From assembly GCA_029213065.1 (NCBI GenBank), contig JARGPH010000036.1, positions 1,238 to 56,762 of the forward strand: a stretch of 55,525 bases of DNA, in the 5' to 3' direction. Numbering within the stretch: position 1 is the stretch's first letter; each line of letters opens with the position of its first letter. The notes beneath the pieces were generated by a model. That model was given only the letters and a program-made list of their open reading frames with translations. It had not been told where the DNA came from and did not search any database. The position numbers and the translations under genes are program-made. Shown piece after piece: positions 36,501 through 51,500 of this stretch. This DNA comes from Verrucomicrobiales bacterium. GTDB lineage: Bacteria; Verrucomicrobiota; Verrucomicrobiia; Verrucomicrobiales; DEV007.

Positions 36501-39500
36501 CAGAGGCGCGCAGTAGTTGAAGACTCCCGGAGACACTTCGCTGTATTCGACAAAGGCAGGAGGTCGCGTTCCATCGCCATTCCATCCCGCGACAATCGTA
36601 ACATTGCCGGTTCCAAAGTTCTGGTAGGAACGCTCAAAAGTAACGTTTCCTCCGGTGACGAAGAAGAAGTCATCGGAGGAATTCACGAGCAAGTCCGCCC
36701 CCATATTCCCCGTGAAGACGATGTCCGCGTCAGACGAATCGATGTAGTTCACGCTGCCGGCTCCGAAGTTTTTCGTCGCGAGAACAGCGGCTTCTCCGGG
36801 ATCTTTCGCGCCGTCTGCAACGTTGACGAGATCGGGAATGATCTGGAAGCCGTCACCTCCAAGATAGTCCGCGTCAGCAAGTCCGCCGTTGGTCTGGTGC
36901 CAGATGTTGGTCGTCTCGCCGGCACTTCCATCCGTGGCAGTGAGAGTGCCCCCGGCAAAAAGGTGGATACCACCTTCGCGAGTTCCCGTGGAAGTTGTGC
37001 CCTGTCCGTCACCATGTCCGAACATCGCGTAGTTCGTCGTCGAATTGGATCCACCCGTCAGCAACAGGTTGCCCCCGTTATCAGCAATCACATAGAGGTT
37101 CCCTGACATTGCTCCTCCCGAACTGATTCCACCGTGTCCGATTTGAGCGTATTCATTCACATTGTCACCACCAGTTAGCGTGACGCCACCAGTGCCTGTT
37201 GTCCCTGTCGTGACCACAATATTTCCTGTTTTATCGCCACTGGTAGACCCCGATCCCCCGTGTCCGATCTGAACGTAGGAGTTGTTCCCTCCACCGGAGT
37301 CTCCATTCAGGATCGCTGTTGTCTCAAGATGCACACAGATGTCACCGGTAAGCGTGCCAGTTGCATTCAATCCCCCAAACCCGATTTGAGCGAAAGAACT
37401 TCCTCCGCCTCCAGAAGTCATAACGAGCGAATTGCCGCTCACCTCAATGGTATCGCCCGCAATCCCCTGGCTGTCCGTAGCACTCGAAGCGCCGTGACCG
37501 ATTTTCGCGTGAGCATTGGCACCGTTTCCACCAGTAAGAATGAGGTTATGACCACTCACTGAAATAGACCCACTGTTGGTCCCGGCGAGCCCGCCCTCAT
37601 TGGTGCCGCCATGTCCGATCTGGGTGAACCGTCCGCTTCTGGAGCCTCCGATGAGGCTGACATTGCCACTATTATCATTGTCAGAATCAGCGATCACAGT
37701 AATTGCGCCCGACTTGTTCGCTGCATTGTTCGCTCCGCCATGCCCGATGAGAACACCACCGTTGGCGCGACTGTTTCCGGGGATGGAGCCGGCATTATCC
37801 TGACTGCCCGCCAGACTGACATTGCCGGAAGCGGTGACATTGATCGCTCCCGTAATCGTGTCTCCGGCGAAACCACCGCGCCACGTCCCACCATGACCAA
37901 TTGAACCGACTGCGGTCTGGGCACTTCCGCCGTTGACCGCTACAGATCCGGCGCTGGCGACGACGTCTATTTGTCCCGAGAGATTGCCTCTTGCCGATTG
38001 CCCGTTGTGACCGATTCCAGCCGCAGAGTCTTTTCCAACACCATTGCCGGCACTGACCGTAATATCGCCAGCCGAAGAATCGACTCTGATAGCTCCGGAA
38101 CGATCTCCGTTGGACCGGTTTCCGCCGTGACCTATCACGGCATCAGACTGCCCGCCATCGCCGGTTTGCAGAGCGACCCCGCTGGAAGCGTAGACCGAGA
38201 TGGCCCCTCCCTTCGTTCCGGTCAGATTTCGACCGCCATTTCCGATTTGAGCTCTTGCGTAAGAACCGGACCCACCATTCAGGGTGATCAGGCCTGCACG
38301 TTCCGTGGCAGTCCCGATTGAAATGGCCCCGTCGTGGTTTGATGTTTGACCGCTTTGACCATGGCCAATTCGTGCGTAGGCATCATCACCGCCACCCTCG
38401 AGGGTCAGATTTCCCGGCTCACAGAATGAAATCGTTACCGTTGAGGCAGCTGTCGTGTTCCCTGCGGCACCATTGAAACCTCCGTGACCGATCTGAGTGT
38501 AGGCTCCGGTCTGAGAACCTGAAGTGAGTTCAAGATCACCCATCTTAACGCCGACATTAATCGCCCCCGTCATGTCCCCGGAACCATCGCTGTAGAATCC
38601 CAACTGCGTTGCGGCATTGGCAGCGTTGTCGGAGCCTCTCAAGGTAAGTCCGTAACCAAACGCATTTGTCGAGCCCTGACGCGAACCGATCAGAACGGCA
38701 CTCCCCTGACCCGCGCTGCCGATTGTAATCGCACCGGTGTTTTGCCCGTAAACCTCACAGTTCGCAGGCAATGGAATGGGGAGAGGAGTAAAATCAGGAA
38801 GGCAGGGAGCCCCCAGCATAAGTGTCGAAGACCCGATCGCAGGAGGAGCGAACGGTGTGTTAGCGAGATCATATCCGGCGAACAGGTTAATATCACCTGA
38901 GCTCTGATTCTGAAGACCGAATCCCATTGTGAGATCACCACCGGCTGCAAAGGTGAAATCATTCACGCTGTTGTAGGTCTCTGTGGTTGACGCGACACCG
39001 GCGGTTGAAAGATCAAGGTCGCCTGCGGTGGCGATGGAGACATCCCCCTGATTGATCGCAGAGGACAAGGTCTCAGCGAAAGAGATCGCATTGTTCGATC
39101 CTGCAATTTGCTGCGAACCAATCGTGAGGGTTCCATTCGCGACCAGTGAATAACCACTGTCGCCGGCAGCTTGAACACCTGATCCGGCATAGGAAACCGA
39201 TCCAATTCCGGAAGAAGTCTGGTGAGAGATGTAGGAGCCTGAATTGCCTCCGCCACCGCTCATCGTGATGTCACCCGAGGCATAAACATTGAGACCTCCC
39301 GTTCTCGTTCCGGAGGTATTCGATTCCTGCGCATCACCGTGCCCGATGATCGCGCCCTGCCAACTTCCCGTCCCGCTCTCGACGAGGACATCCCCCCCGA
39401 GGTTCACCACTGAAATACTGCCGGAGAGATTGCCACCGCCGTTGATAATGCCACCATGGCCGATCTGAGAAGTCCGGTCATTGGCGGCACTTCCCGCGGT

Positions 39501-42500
39501 AAGTGAAATGTCTCCGGAGGTGGAGTTAGTCACTGTGACAAATCCTTCATGAGTGCCGTCGTTGTCGTATCCTCCGTTCCCGATCTGAGTGAACCCGCGG
39601 GAGTTCGCTCCATTGCCGGAATTCAAAATAACGCCGGTTTCTGCATGAACATAGATATCACCGCTGTGATCGCCTCTCGATTGGTAGCCGCCGTTACCAA
39701 TTTTCGCAAAGGCAGACAAACCGCCTCCGGCGAGCAATTGAACGTCCGCATCCGTCCCCACATCAACGTTGCCGTAAGCGTCGCCATTTGAACCAACTCC
39801 CCCGTGCCCGATCAAGGCGAAGGACCGGTCGCTCGAACCGCCCTGAAGGAGAACCGAACCACCTGCATCCACCTTGATGTCAGCATAGGTTCCGGCAAGT
39901 CCAATCACCCCGTCCGACTGGTAGCCGCCGTGACCGATCATGACATGCCCCTCAAGTCCACTCGCACCACTTGCGTCCAGCGTGAGTGACCCTCCTGCCG
40001 TCACATCGATGGTGCCCTGTTTGGTTCCATCAACGCGATGACCGCCATGGCCCAGCTGGGAAAACTTCCAGTTCTGCGTCGTGCCACCGGACGCGAACTT
40101 GATGTTACCACCCGCATCGACATCGATGTCGCCGAGCATATCGCCGGCATTGTTCTGAAAGGTTCCACCGTGCCCAAGGAGGGAGAAGGCACGATCGGCT
40201 GATCCCGACTGAAAGGTGAGGTCTCCACCACGGGCATTTGCCGTGATATTCCCTTTGTGACTGCCGATCGCTTCATCGCCGCCGTTACCCAGCTGAGCGT
40301 AAGTGCGACCATTGCTGCCACCTGTAAAGAGAATCGAGCGTCCCGCCTCAACAGTGGTCGCTGTTCCTGCAGCCGTTCCATCGTCCCCGTGATCTCCGCT
40401 CGTGGCGCGACCACCGTGACCCACCTGAGCGTAGGCATCGGCATCGAGTCCGCCATTCACGATCAGGTCGGCAAGCGCATTTGTCGTAATCCCTCCCGAG
40501 TCGACACCGGCGCGAACATCGATTTTCCCGTAAGTTCCGCTTGGATCGACCACCGAGACATTCGTATTATACCAGGTCCCGCTTCCGGTCGCTGCCACGC
40601 CGGGATCGGAAATCAATCCTTCGTTCGACGTCATTCTGGCCGAATTGAAATCCGCATCGTGACCACCGTGACCGATTTGAGCGTAGGACTGATCCCCCCG
40701 CGATGCATTCAGGGCTGCCGTGAGGGTGACGCCGTTTCGCCCTTCGACTTCGATATCGCCAAAGTGATCGCCAAATGCCTCGTATCCACCGTGACCAATC
40801 TGGGTCGGAGCCTGGTTCCCGCGTCCCGCAGTCATTGCAATCGCCCCGCTACTCAAGACTGTGATACTTCCGTTGTGACCATTTCCGTTCGCACTGCCAA
40901 ACTCAGCCGCAACTCGGAAACCACCGTGTCCAATTTGCATACCGCTCCGGTCAGCACTGCCGACGCTGCCCCCGAGCATGGTGAGGTCCGCACCTGCATT
41001 GACGAGAGCGCCAGCAGTCGTGACTCCCGCGAAGACTTTAATATCTCCTTTATGAGTGCCTGAGAAATACTGGTCGTTCCCGTTGTTGTAATTCGTGTTG
41101 TCATCAGCGTTACCGGAAATGTCATCCGGCCCGTTGCCATCGATATTGACGCGGTGATCATTTCGACCGCCATGACCAATTTGACCGAAGGCGTCACTGT
41201 TCCCCCCGGTGAATGCGATATCGTCGCCCGCTTGAACCGTAACCGCCCCGGTGTGTCCGCCCGATGAATTCAATCCGCCATGACCGATCATCATAAACTG
41301 AGAACCCTCTCCTCTTGAGCCGGAGGCGTCGAAAGTGATCTTGCCGCCCGTGCCGAAGTTGGATCCGTCTGTATCTGCTTCAACGAGAATCGAACCGGTC
41401 TGATCCCCACTGGTGACGTACCCACCGTGGCCGATCTGCCCGTAACCTTCACGGTAGCCATGAGTGGAAAAGGAAATATTACCATCAGCAGTGGAAACCT
41501 CGATGTTGCCCAGGTTCCCCTGACGATCCGCTTTCGCGGCCGTCGGATCGGCACTTGCCTGATCCGCATCCCAGCCACCATTTCCGATTTGAACATAATC
41601 GCGATAGCTGTCGCCCGAGCGGAAGAGAATGTCGCCCACCGCATCCACATCGATGTCTCCGACATGATCGCCACGCGCCTGAAAACCACCGTGTCCAATC
41701 TGAGCGTAATTGTGTGAGCCTCCCCAGCCACCGCCGTTACCACCACCAAAGGAAATTCCCGCAGCCGAATTGACGGTGATAGCGCTCACCGCTCCATCAC
41801 GAGTGCCGTCATCGCCCTGATTTCCGGAGGCGCTCCGGCCACCGTGACCTATCTGTGTGTAGCTATCATCGTTGAATCCAGCAGTGAATGAAATACCACC
41901 ACCGGCACCGTTCGTGACGACATCAATTTTTCCGTAGGAACTTCCGGTAGCAGAGTTCCCTCCGTGACCGATCTGAGAATAGTTCCGGACTCCCGCAGTT
42001 CCTGACGTGAACACAATCGAGCCACCCCCGTTGGTCGTTACCGCAATATCACCATTGTGATTACCTGAAACGGCGCGCCCTCCGTGCCCGATCTGAGCAT
42101 AGTTATCATTGGCGTTCCCGGCTGCAAAAGTGATGTCACCACCTCCCGTCGTCGTCACGGTAATACTTCCGGAATTTCCATCTCCGACGACACCGTTCAC
42201 GGCATCCGCATCGAAGCCACCATTTCCAAGTTGTGCGTAGGATTCAATGCCATCGCTACCCGCACTGTCGCCCTGTCCACCCGTAAAAGTAATTCCACCG
42301 GCACCGGCCGAGACCCGAATGTCTCCGGTGTGATCCCCGCGGGCGGCAAAACCACCCAGTCCAAGCTGAGCCTGACTGCGACGTTGAATCGAGGCTGTGA
42401 AATTAATCGCATTCCCTGCATTCACCTCGATACCCGAAGTCAGCCCGAGAGCGAGACCGTTCGTTCCCGTCAAATTTGCATTGGCTGCGGAGAGATCGTA

Positions 42501-45500
42501 ATCATCGCCGTTGTTTACTTTGGTATGACCGAGCTGAGCAAAGTGATAGACATCACTCGAGTTATCGTTCGCATTACCGGCCCGGAAATTGATCGACCCG
42601 ACAGTCGCATCGACCTTGATGGCTCCTTGATGAGCCCCTCGTGCTCCATAGCCACCATGTCCAATCTGTGAGAAAAGAAAGCGTCCCGTTCCCGCCCCCG
42701 CACTGGCGAGAGATCCGAGTGCGGCATCGTTATCACCGCCGTGAAAATTGATATCTCCGGTCGTGGTGAGAACTGAGATATCCCCCATGTGACCAAGAGT
42801 TGGATTGCTGCCTCCGGCGTTGGCATTCACCCCGGAGTCGCGACCACCATGACCGAGCATGGCATAGTTTCCGGCGTCGACATTGGCGGGTTCACCGGCA
42901 CCGGCTGTTCCCGCAATAAAGTTGATGCCCGTTCCCGCCTGCACCTGAATATCACCTATATGGCCGGTTCCATTAGCACCGGCACCACCACCGAGGCTGA
43001 CACCGGAAGAGGAACTCCAACCACCGTGACCGAGCTGTGCAAAATTGGTTTCCCCGGATCCACCACGGAAGTCGATCAATCCTCCTGCCGTGACTTTGAT
43101 GTCGCCATGCCATCCCTGACCTGCTGTGAGCATGTCACTCTCATAACCACCATTTCCGATCATGGCGTGCGACTGATTCCCTCCATCCTGCGTCGCGAGA
43201 CCGCCTTGGAATTTGATATCACCGGTATCGGCAATCACCGTCACATCCGTGTTGATCGAAGCATCCTGATTCTCAGGCCGAACCGAGTAGCCACCGTTTC
43301 CGATCTGAGCAAAAGCCTTAATCCCTTCACCTGCGGTAAAGGTAATATCACCGGTCCGGGCACGCACCGCAATCTCTCCCCCGACATGTCCCTGCGGACG
43401 ATAATCGGGATCACCGGCCGCTAAGTTGGTATTCCCATTGCTTCGACCGCCATGCCCGATGAGGACGAAAGTATCCTCTGTATTCCCGCCGTTTGCGGTG
43501 ATACCGCCTCCGGCATCGACCGCAATCATTCCCGTGATCACCGCGTGATCACTGACATCCGTATCAAATCCCCCGTGTCCGATCTGAGCGACTGAAGCAC
43601 CGAAAGCCCCTCCCCGGGTGGGATCGGGATCGTCGGTCGGAAGCGCACCCGGCGTAATCGCCCCGTCCATCAAAATATTCCGGGTCGTGCTCACCATAAT
43701 ATCTCCCGTGATATCATTATACTCTCCTTGGCCGGGCTGAGTCGCATTCGCGATGTCGTAATTGGGATTCACAGTGCGATCCTGCACCCCGATCTGCGCC
43801 CGGGCACTCCAGGTTGCCGAAGGGGTATCCGCACCGGCAGCGAGAATGACATCACGCCCGAAGACATTGGTTCCGCCACTGAGTGAACCGATGTAAACAT
43901 TCCGGTTCAGATTCACGCCATTCTCATCCTTGCCCACAAAAACGTCGCCACCGCTGCCACTGTCGACTCCGAACTGAGTCGAATTCTGCCCGTTCGCAGC
44001 AGCGTGCGCTTTAAGGCTCGCCACATCGAAACCTGACTGGTCGGTTCCACCATTTCGAATAACCGCTTCGCACTGGTTAAAATCAAGCGTGTAGCCGCTT
44101 CCCAGCGCACCACCGACACCGTTCCATCCTGCAACAACATTCAGGCTGCCTCCATCGATATCCTCACGGTTCTTAATTCGTCGGGTGAAGAAAATATCGC
44201 CACGGGACAGAAGCGTGAGATCTTTTGTCGAAGCGTAGTCGAAATCAGAGTCCCAGCGAATATCGGAAGTTCCTGCGGAAAAAGTGACGTGCCCGAGGTC
44301 AGTGTCATTTAAATTGTTGTTCAAGTAGGGTCTGAAGAACGAATTAATAACCGTTCCATCCACCGTGAACACCGAGTCCGTCGCCGCAATATTCTGGTCA
44401 AGGTGACCCACATCGAGGAGAAGACTCCGGGGTCCCACCTGCGTCGCGGAACCGCCTCGATGACCGATCACAGGATCCCCCAAATTGCTGTAATCAACAC
44501 TCAGTTCACCACCGACGATGAGTGCGATATTGCCTTCATTGGTGCCACCCTGATCGACCGTGTTTCCGGGAGGATTGCTCACGTCACCGTGACCGATCGT
44601 GATGTGCGCATTGCTGAAATTGCCCCCGATGAGATCGAGATCGCCGTTCACGATGACCAGCTCGATATTCCCGCTCTGGGAACCGCCGCCGATCGGACCA
44701 CTGTCGCCACCGACACCACCGTGCCCAATCTGGGTGTAGGCCTCATTGAAAACCCCGCCCCCGATGAGTTGTGAATTTGGGGTTCCGGCATCGCCTCGAA
44801 TGTTAGCGACAACGGAAACGGCGCCGCTCTTCGTTCCGGAAGCAAGTCGCCCTCCGTGACCGATCTGAGAATAATTCCGGTAGCTCCCGCCACCGCTCAT
44901 GATGAGCTCATCCTGAACCCTGACTTTCACACATCCATCAAGGGTTCCATCGACTTCGTGTCCACCGTGACCAATCTGAGCGTAGGATTCATGAGTGCCC
45001 CACCCGACCGTGCCACCGCCGGCAGCCAGCTTCAAATGACCGCCTGAGTTCACCTCAACATCACCGGTGTGATTGCCCTTCGAACCGTAGCCGCCGTTGC
45101 CGATCTGAGCAAAGTCAGCCGCCGCATCGCCGGCCGTGATCGTTACATCGCCGCCGGTGGTCACCTTGATATTTCCAAAATGATCAGACTGATCTGAACG
45201 CCCACCATTACCGATGAAGGCAAAGTTATTGTTCGCCGTTCCCGCGAGCAGGTCCAGCTTCCCGGTCGTTGAGACCGTAATATTCCCGCCATCACCGGGA
45301 TTCCCCGCGCCGATGTCATTGGTGAAATCTGAATCCCATCCGCCGTTACCCAGCATTGCGTAGGACTCGACGCCATCATCACTCAGCGTGACACCCTGAC
45401 CACCTCTAAAAGAAATACCTCCCGTTCCCGCATTCACGGTGATGTCACTGAGCGCCCGCCCGCGGACCGAGTAGCCGCCCATACCAAGTTGAGCAAACGC

Positions 45501-48500
45501 CCTCCGCTCGGTGCCCGCTGCAAAATTAATCGCATTCCCTGCATTCACATGAATCCCACTGGTGAGGCCCAACCCGAGCCCGACCGTTCCTGTGAGCCCT
45601 GCGTTTACGCCACTAAGATTGCCACCCTGATCATCAGGAGTGCCCCACCCCGCAACGGCGCCACCATGGCCCAGTTGAGCATAGTGATAGGTATCGGTGG
45701 AATTGTCATTGGAAGCCCCTCCGCGAAAATCAATCGATCCTGTCGTGGCATCGACTTCGATCGCGCCACCGTGGTCACCACCCGCACTGATCCCACCGTG
45801 TCCCAACTGAGCAAAAGCATTTCGTCCCGTTCCCGCACCAACGCCGCCATTCAACGCCGTGTCGCTGCCGTAAAAGAGAATGTCCCCCGCAGCAGATGTC
45901 ACCTGAATATCTCCGGTATGACCGTTGCCGGCAACATAGTCATCGCCGCCGGAATAATTGCGGTTGATCGCATCCGCATCGTATCCGCCGTGCCCCAGCT
46001 GGGCTGAAAGACGCCCGTCTTCATTCGCGTTCTCGTTCGCGCTTACCGATCCGGCAATAAACTCAATCCCCGTTTTGGCTGATACCTGAATGTCTCCTGA
46101 GTGCACCCCTTTGGTGCTCCTTCCGCCGTTTCCGAGCTGAGTATTGCCATCAGCGATATCTCCCGCCCTGAATGAAATCCTGCCGTCGCTTTGCGTATAC
46201 CCGGCGGCACTCCTTCCCGCTTCCACTGTGATGTCACCGAACCATCCGCCAATCTCGCGGACGCTGGAGTCGTAGCCCCCGTTGCCCAGCATCGCGAATC
46301 CGCGGTCCGCGCCATCGGTGCCACCGGTTCCGCCCGCGAATGAAATATTCCCTCCAGCGAGAACCCTGATGTCCGAGCTGATTCCAGCGGCATCCATCGT
46401 CTCCACGTTAATCCCCTGACCACCGTGCCCCAGATGAGCGAACGACTCGAGCCCGGTGCCCCCGGTGAAGGTGATATTTCCAGTTCGGGCGAGGACATCG
46501 ATTTCGCCACCGATCGTCCCGAGGAGAACTGTCGCGTCGTAACCGGTCAGTCCACCATGACCAATCTGAGCAAAGCTCCGCCGGTTTGTTCCACCGGTCG
46601 CAGTCACATTTCGACCGGCATCGACGTAGATATTACCGCTGATCTCGTCGCGGGCACGGGCCTCGTTGTTCACACCGCCGTGACCGATCATGGTATAGGC
46701 TTCACGGACTCCAGCGACATCGGGACCTACCACCTGTGTCGAAGTGGTTAGACTCACATCCTGTGTCGCCTGCACGAAAATATCGCCGGTAAAATCATAT
46801 CCCGTCGTTCCATCATTGCTTCCAATTTGGGCACTCGAACTCCAATCGGCAAATGAGTCTTCTCTGCCGGAAGCGAGAAGAACATCCTCCCCCAGCACCG
46901 TGGTGGTTCCCTGAGCCGACCCCACCGAAATCCGATCGACCTGACGCACCCCGGCAAGATCGATACCCAGAACAACATCGCCTCCGTTTTGCCCAAAGGC
47001 AGTGGCAGCCGCGCCGTTATCAATCCCATCCTGCCGAATCGCAGCGATACCAAATCCACTCGTGACAATCTGAGCGGCGTTAAAATCGAGCGTGTGCAAA
47101 CCGGTCGAACCGTTCCAGCCCGCGACGGCACTCAAGGCACCGGAGCTTCCATCCAACCGGTTACGAATCCGCTGAGTGAAATTGATATTTCCCCCCGAAA
47201 GGATCGTGAAATCTTTGGTGCTGGTATAGTCGTAATCGACATCGGTCCACTCCACGTTGGCTCCGGCCGCTCCGGTTCCAATAACAACATCTCCAATGTT
47301 CCCGGAGAGGTAGGGGCTGATCCACAGATTCTGCACCTGGCTCTCGTTGGCGTCATTGGTGATATCGAAATAGTTGAGAGTCGCTGTAACATCATGGTCG
47401 ATCGATCCGGCAATCACGGTGAGGTCACTGTCGATGTCACCGGCCTGGCGGGAGAGAAGTCCTCCGCGGTTACCGATGCTCAATTGCTGGGCATTGCGGT
47501 CGAGGCTCAATTCGCCATTGATCAGTACGGTGACATCTCCGGAAACTTCATCGGTTGAAGTCAAGCTACCGCCACCGTTACCAATCAAAGCATACGCATT
47601 ATCCGCGTTGTTCTGATCCCCCGAAATCATGTCGAGATCCCCGCCGAGAATCACCTCGACATTTCCACTCTTGTTTCCATCTGAATCGTGCCCGCCGTTA
47701 CCGATTTGAACGTAGGACTGGGCCGTATCCCCTGCGCCGGCACCGGCCATCATGATCGACTTCCCGGCACCTGAGTATACAGAAACCAATCCCGAATGCT
47801 CGCCCTGGGCCTGCCATCCGCCGTTTCCGATCTGAGCGTAACTTCGGTTGTTTCGCTGCCCTGCAATCAGTTCAATCTGTTGTCCTGCCCGAACCACAAT
47901 ATCGCCGCTTGAATTTCCAAACGCCTGGAAACCTCCGTGACCAATCTGAGCATAGGCATTGTCCGTTCCCCATCCGATCCCGTCACCTCCATGAGCCTTG
48001 ATTGCCCCGTCTGAAATCACCGTGATCGCTCCGGAGTGATCGGCCCTGACATCACGACCGCCGTTTCCTAATTGCGCGTAATTATTACTCGCCGTTCCCC
48101 CTTTAAAATAGACATCCCCACCGTTCGTCGTCGTAACAGTAATCGATCCGGAATGCCCGCTACTGCCAGCGCCGGCATTGTTCAAAAAATCCGTCTCAAG
48201 CCCTCCGTTCCCCAACTGGGCATAGGAATCAGAAGCAACCGTTCCTCCCAGCCCCGCCAGAAAGTTGACCCCGCCGCCACCGGCCGCCACTTCAATCGCG
48301 GCGGTGTGACTTCCGCGATAATCATAGCCACCCAATCCAAGCAGTGTGTGTGAACGCTTCCCGGTTCCCGCGGTAAAATTAACCCCGTCCCCGGCCGTGA
48401 CACTTATCTTCGTAGCCGAAAGATCCCCTGACTTGTTGGAGGAATCCCCCCATCCGCCGCTCGTTCCACCGTGCCCGAGTTGAGCGTAGTTATAAACGTC

Positions 48501-51500
48501 GTTGCTGGGATTCACATCCCCGGTCGAGTTGCTCACACTGAAGTCGACCGTCTGAACCCCACCGTTAAAATTCACATTCCCCGCTGTCGCTTCAACCGTT
48601 ATCGCCCCGGAATGATCGCCGCCGGCAGCGGTTCCACCGTGTCCCAACAAAGCGTAGTGATAGGTTCCCTGATCGGCACCGGCGCTTCCATTCGCAGTGC
48701 TGCCGGCATTGAACGTAATATCCCCCGTTGCGGTGGTCACAGTGATACTCCCGGAATGCCCCACTCCCGCGTAGCGCTCATTGCCGTCGGAAGCGTCCGC
48801 ATCCCAACCGCCGTGGCCAAGCTGAGTGTAGAGACGACCGTCCGCGTAAATGCCCTCGTCCCCATTGGTGGTGTTGGCATCATTGGGAAGGGATGAGTAT
48901 GGCGAGAGATCAATGAAACCGTTCGCCGTAGTCCGGTCGCTCATCGTCCCGGCCGTGAAAGTGACTCCGGTATTGGCGCTCACGAGAATGTTTCCCGAGT
49001 GCCCTTCGGTGGTACTGCCTGTCCTCGCACTCCGACCGCCGTTACCGAGGCTCGCAATATTGTCCGCCTTGTCGCCCGATTTGAAATTGATCGCTCCGGC
49101 ACTGCTCGTCACCGAAATATCACCCGTCTGAACCCCGCTCGCACTGTAGCCTCCATTTCCTAACTGAGCACTACTGAGACGATCCCGCGCCGCAAACCCC
49201 AGACCGGCAGAAAAGGTAATATCATTCACTGCTGTTACGGTGATGTCAGAATCATGAGAGCCGTCGTTTTCGTATCCACCATGTCCGAGCTGAACGTAAT
49301 TGATCCGACCGTTACCTGCTTGAAAGGTAATCGCCCCGCCGGAATTGACATCGATCTGGCCCGTGTTGCCAAGCGCCGTTCCGGTACTCTTTGCATCCAG
49401 TCCGCCGTGCCCCAGCATCGCCTGCGATCCCTCGGAACTGATATTACCAATCGGAGAATTGTTTCCGCTGTAAAAAGAAAGGTCCCCGTTCTGAGCATCA
49501 ACCATGATCGCCCCCGAGTGATCGCCACGAGCATAGTTACCACCATGACCCAGCATTACATAGGCATGAGTCCGGTTGTTCGTATCAGGCTCACCGCCAA
49601 GACCCCTCGCATCGAAAGTGATTGAACCAACCGCATCGACATCGATCACTCCGGAGTGATTCCCGTCATTTGCGTAACCACCATGCCCGAGCTGGGCGAA
49701 ATTGGCCCGCTGATCACCCGATTTGAATGAAATATCACCACCTGAACTAACCGTTAAACTACCGGAGTGATTGCCATCGGAATTGTAACCACCATGACCA
49801 ATTTTCGTGAACGCTCCATCGGTCTCCCTCCAGGTCGATGACGGTGCCGCCCCTCGTGCACTTCCCCCTTCGAAAGAAATGTCACCACCCGCGTAAACCT
49901 GAATCTCACCTGACATCGAAAGCGGAGAGGTGCTCACCCCATTGGCACTGGCACCAATCTCGTATCCCCCATGTCCAATCATCGAGTAGTTACGTTTTCC
50001 GTCACCGCTCTTGAAATCAATATTCCCTACCGTTCCCGCACGCGTGTCGACTGAAATGGTTCCACTGTGATTCCCGTGGATGCGATAGCCACCGTGGCCA
50101 ATCTGCAGGGAAAGCCGCTCGCGTTCACCACTCCCCACTCCGGTGACCCCTTCGTTGCGGAATGTGATATTACCCTGCCCTTTTCCATCGACTCCTGCCA
50201 CAACCGTAATGTTACCCGAGAGATCCCCCGGTCCGGGGCCGGTGTCGTCGCCGCGCCCCCCGTGACCGATCTGAATCATTTCATACTCAGCACGACCCAC
50301 ATCTGTATTTTTCACAGTGATGTTGTTCAGCACCTCAGCGCGAATCGCACCCGTTGCGGCATTGGCACCCGTGTTGCTGTTGATATCCCTTATCCCCAGG
50401 CTCATACCACTTCCACCGAGAACAAAATCAAGATCGTATCCCGCGACATTGGTCTCGCCATGGCGACTACCCACATTGACCCGGCGCGAGGCACTGCTTA
50501 AAATCACCGAGCCGTTACCACCTCCTGTCTTTGCATTTCCGTAGCTGGAAGAATCATTGAAGAAATCGGTCATCACAACGGTGCCTGATTCCGATCCCCC
50601 GGGAGAAGCTGGAGAGAAGCCAGTCGTTCCATCCCAACCGGCAACGACATTTACAGCTCCCGAACTCTGGTTCTGGACCCCGCCGGTAAACTCCACGTCA
50701 CCATGTCCCAGAAGAGTGAGCGAGTTTACGCTTGTGTAGGCCACATCAGAAGTGATGCGAAGATCACCGTCCTGTGTCGCACCTGCCCCATTCGTTGAGA
50801 CAACCACATTTCCCGCCCCGAGGGCTGCAATTAGATTGGCAATATTGACGTTATTAGCACTCACGCCGCTCGTACTGATTGTGAGATCGGTGGGGTCCAA
50901 AAGGAGCGTTCCGTTTCGCCCTCCCGCTGAAAGCGTCGAAACGATGCCATCGAAAATGAGAGTATCCTTACCTGACACCTCAACAAAACCGCCATTGCCA
51001 ACGGTGCCTTTTGCCTGAGCACTAACTGAACCCTCAAACCGGGTCGAATAGTCCGCCCAGACGATAACGTTCCCCCCGTCTCCACGGCTCAAAGCATCAC
51101 TCACCAGAGAAGCCCCGCGATCAACGACAACAGCACTCGCATTCCGGATGAAGCCATCGTTGCCTTGAAATCCACCACCTATATTCAGGTTTCCACCCCC
51201 CGTTACACCGCTTACGTCGATATTAGAACTCGCCCCCACCGTGACGACATCCCCCTCGACGATGACACTGCCGCCTTCTGTCGAAGATCCCACCGCACGG
51301 AGAGCGGCATCAACCTCGGTCACATTCGAACTCGAAATCCTGATATCCCCGCCACTCCCGTCGTCATTCGACGCCGAAAGCGATCCGTCGATTTTCGCGT
51401 AGGCGGCCTTGATCAAAATGCTCGCCGAATTCCCCGCGCTTGGCGCAGTGGCCTGAATCGACCCACTGTTACGGACCGATCCCCCGGCCCCGTTCAGAAA

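Noticed and set aside
28270-50290. Regularly spaced short repeats that could be mistaken for a CRISPR array
   Set aside because: The period is about 135 bp with one open reading frame throughout and diverged repeat copies; there are no unique spacers, leader or cas genes.
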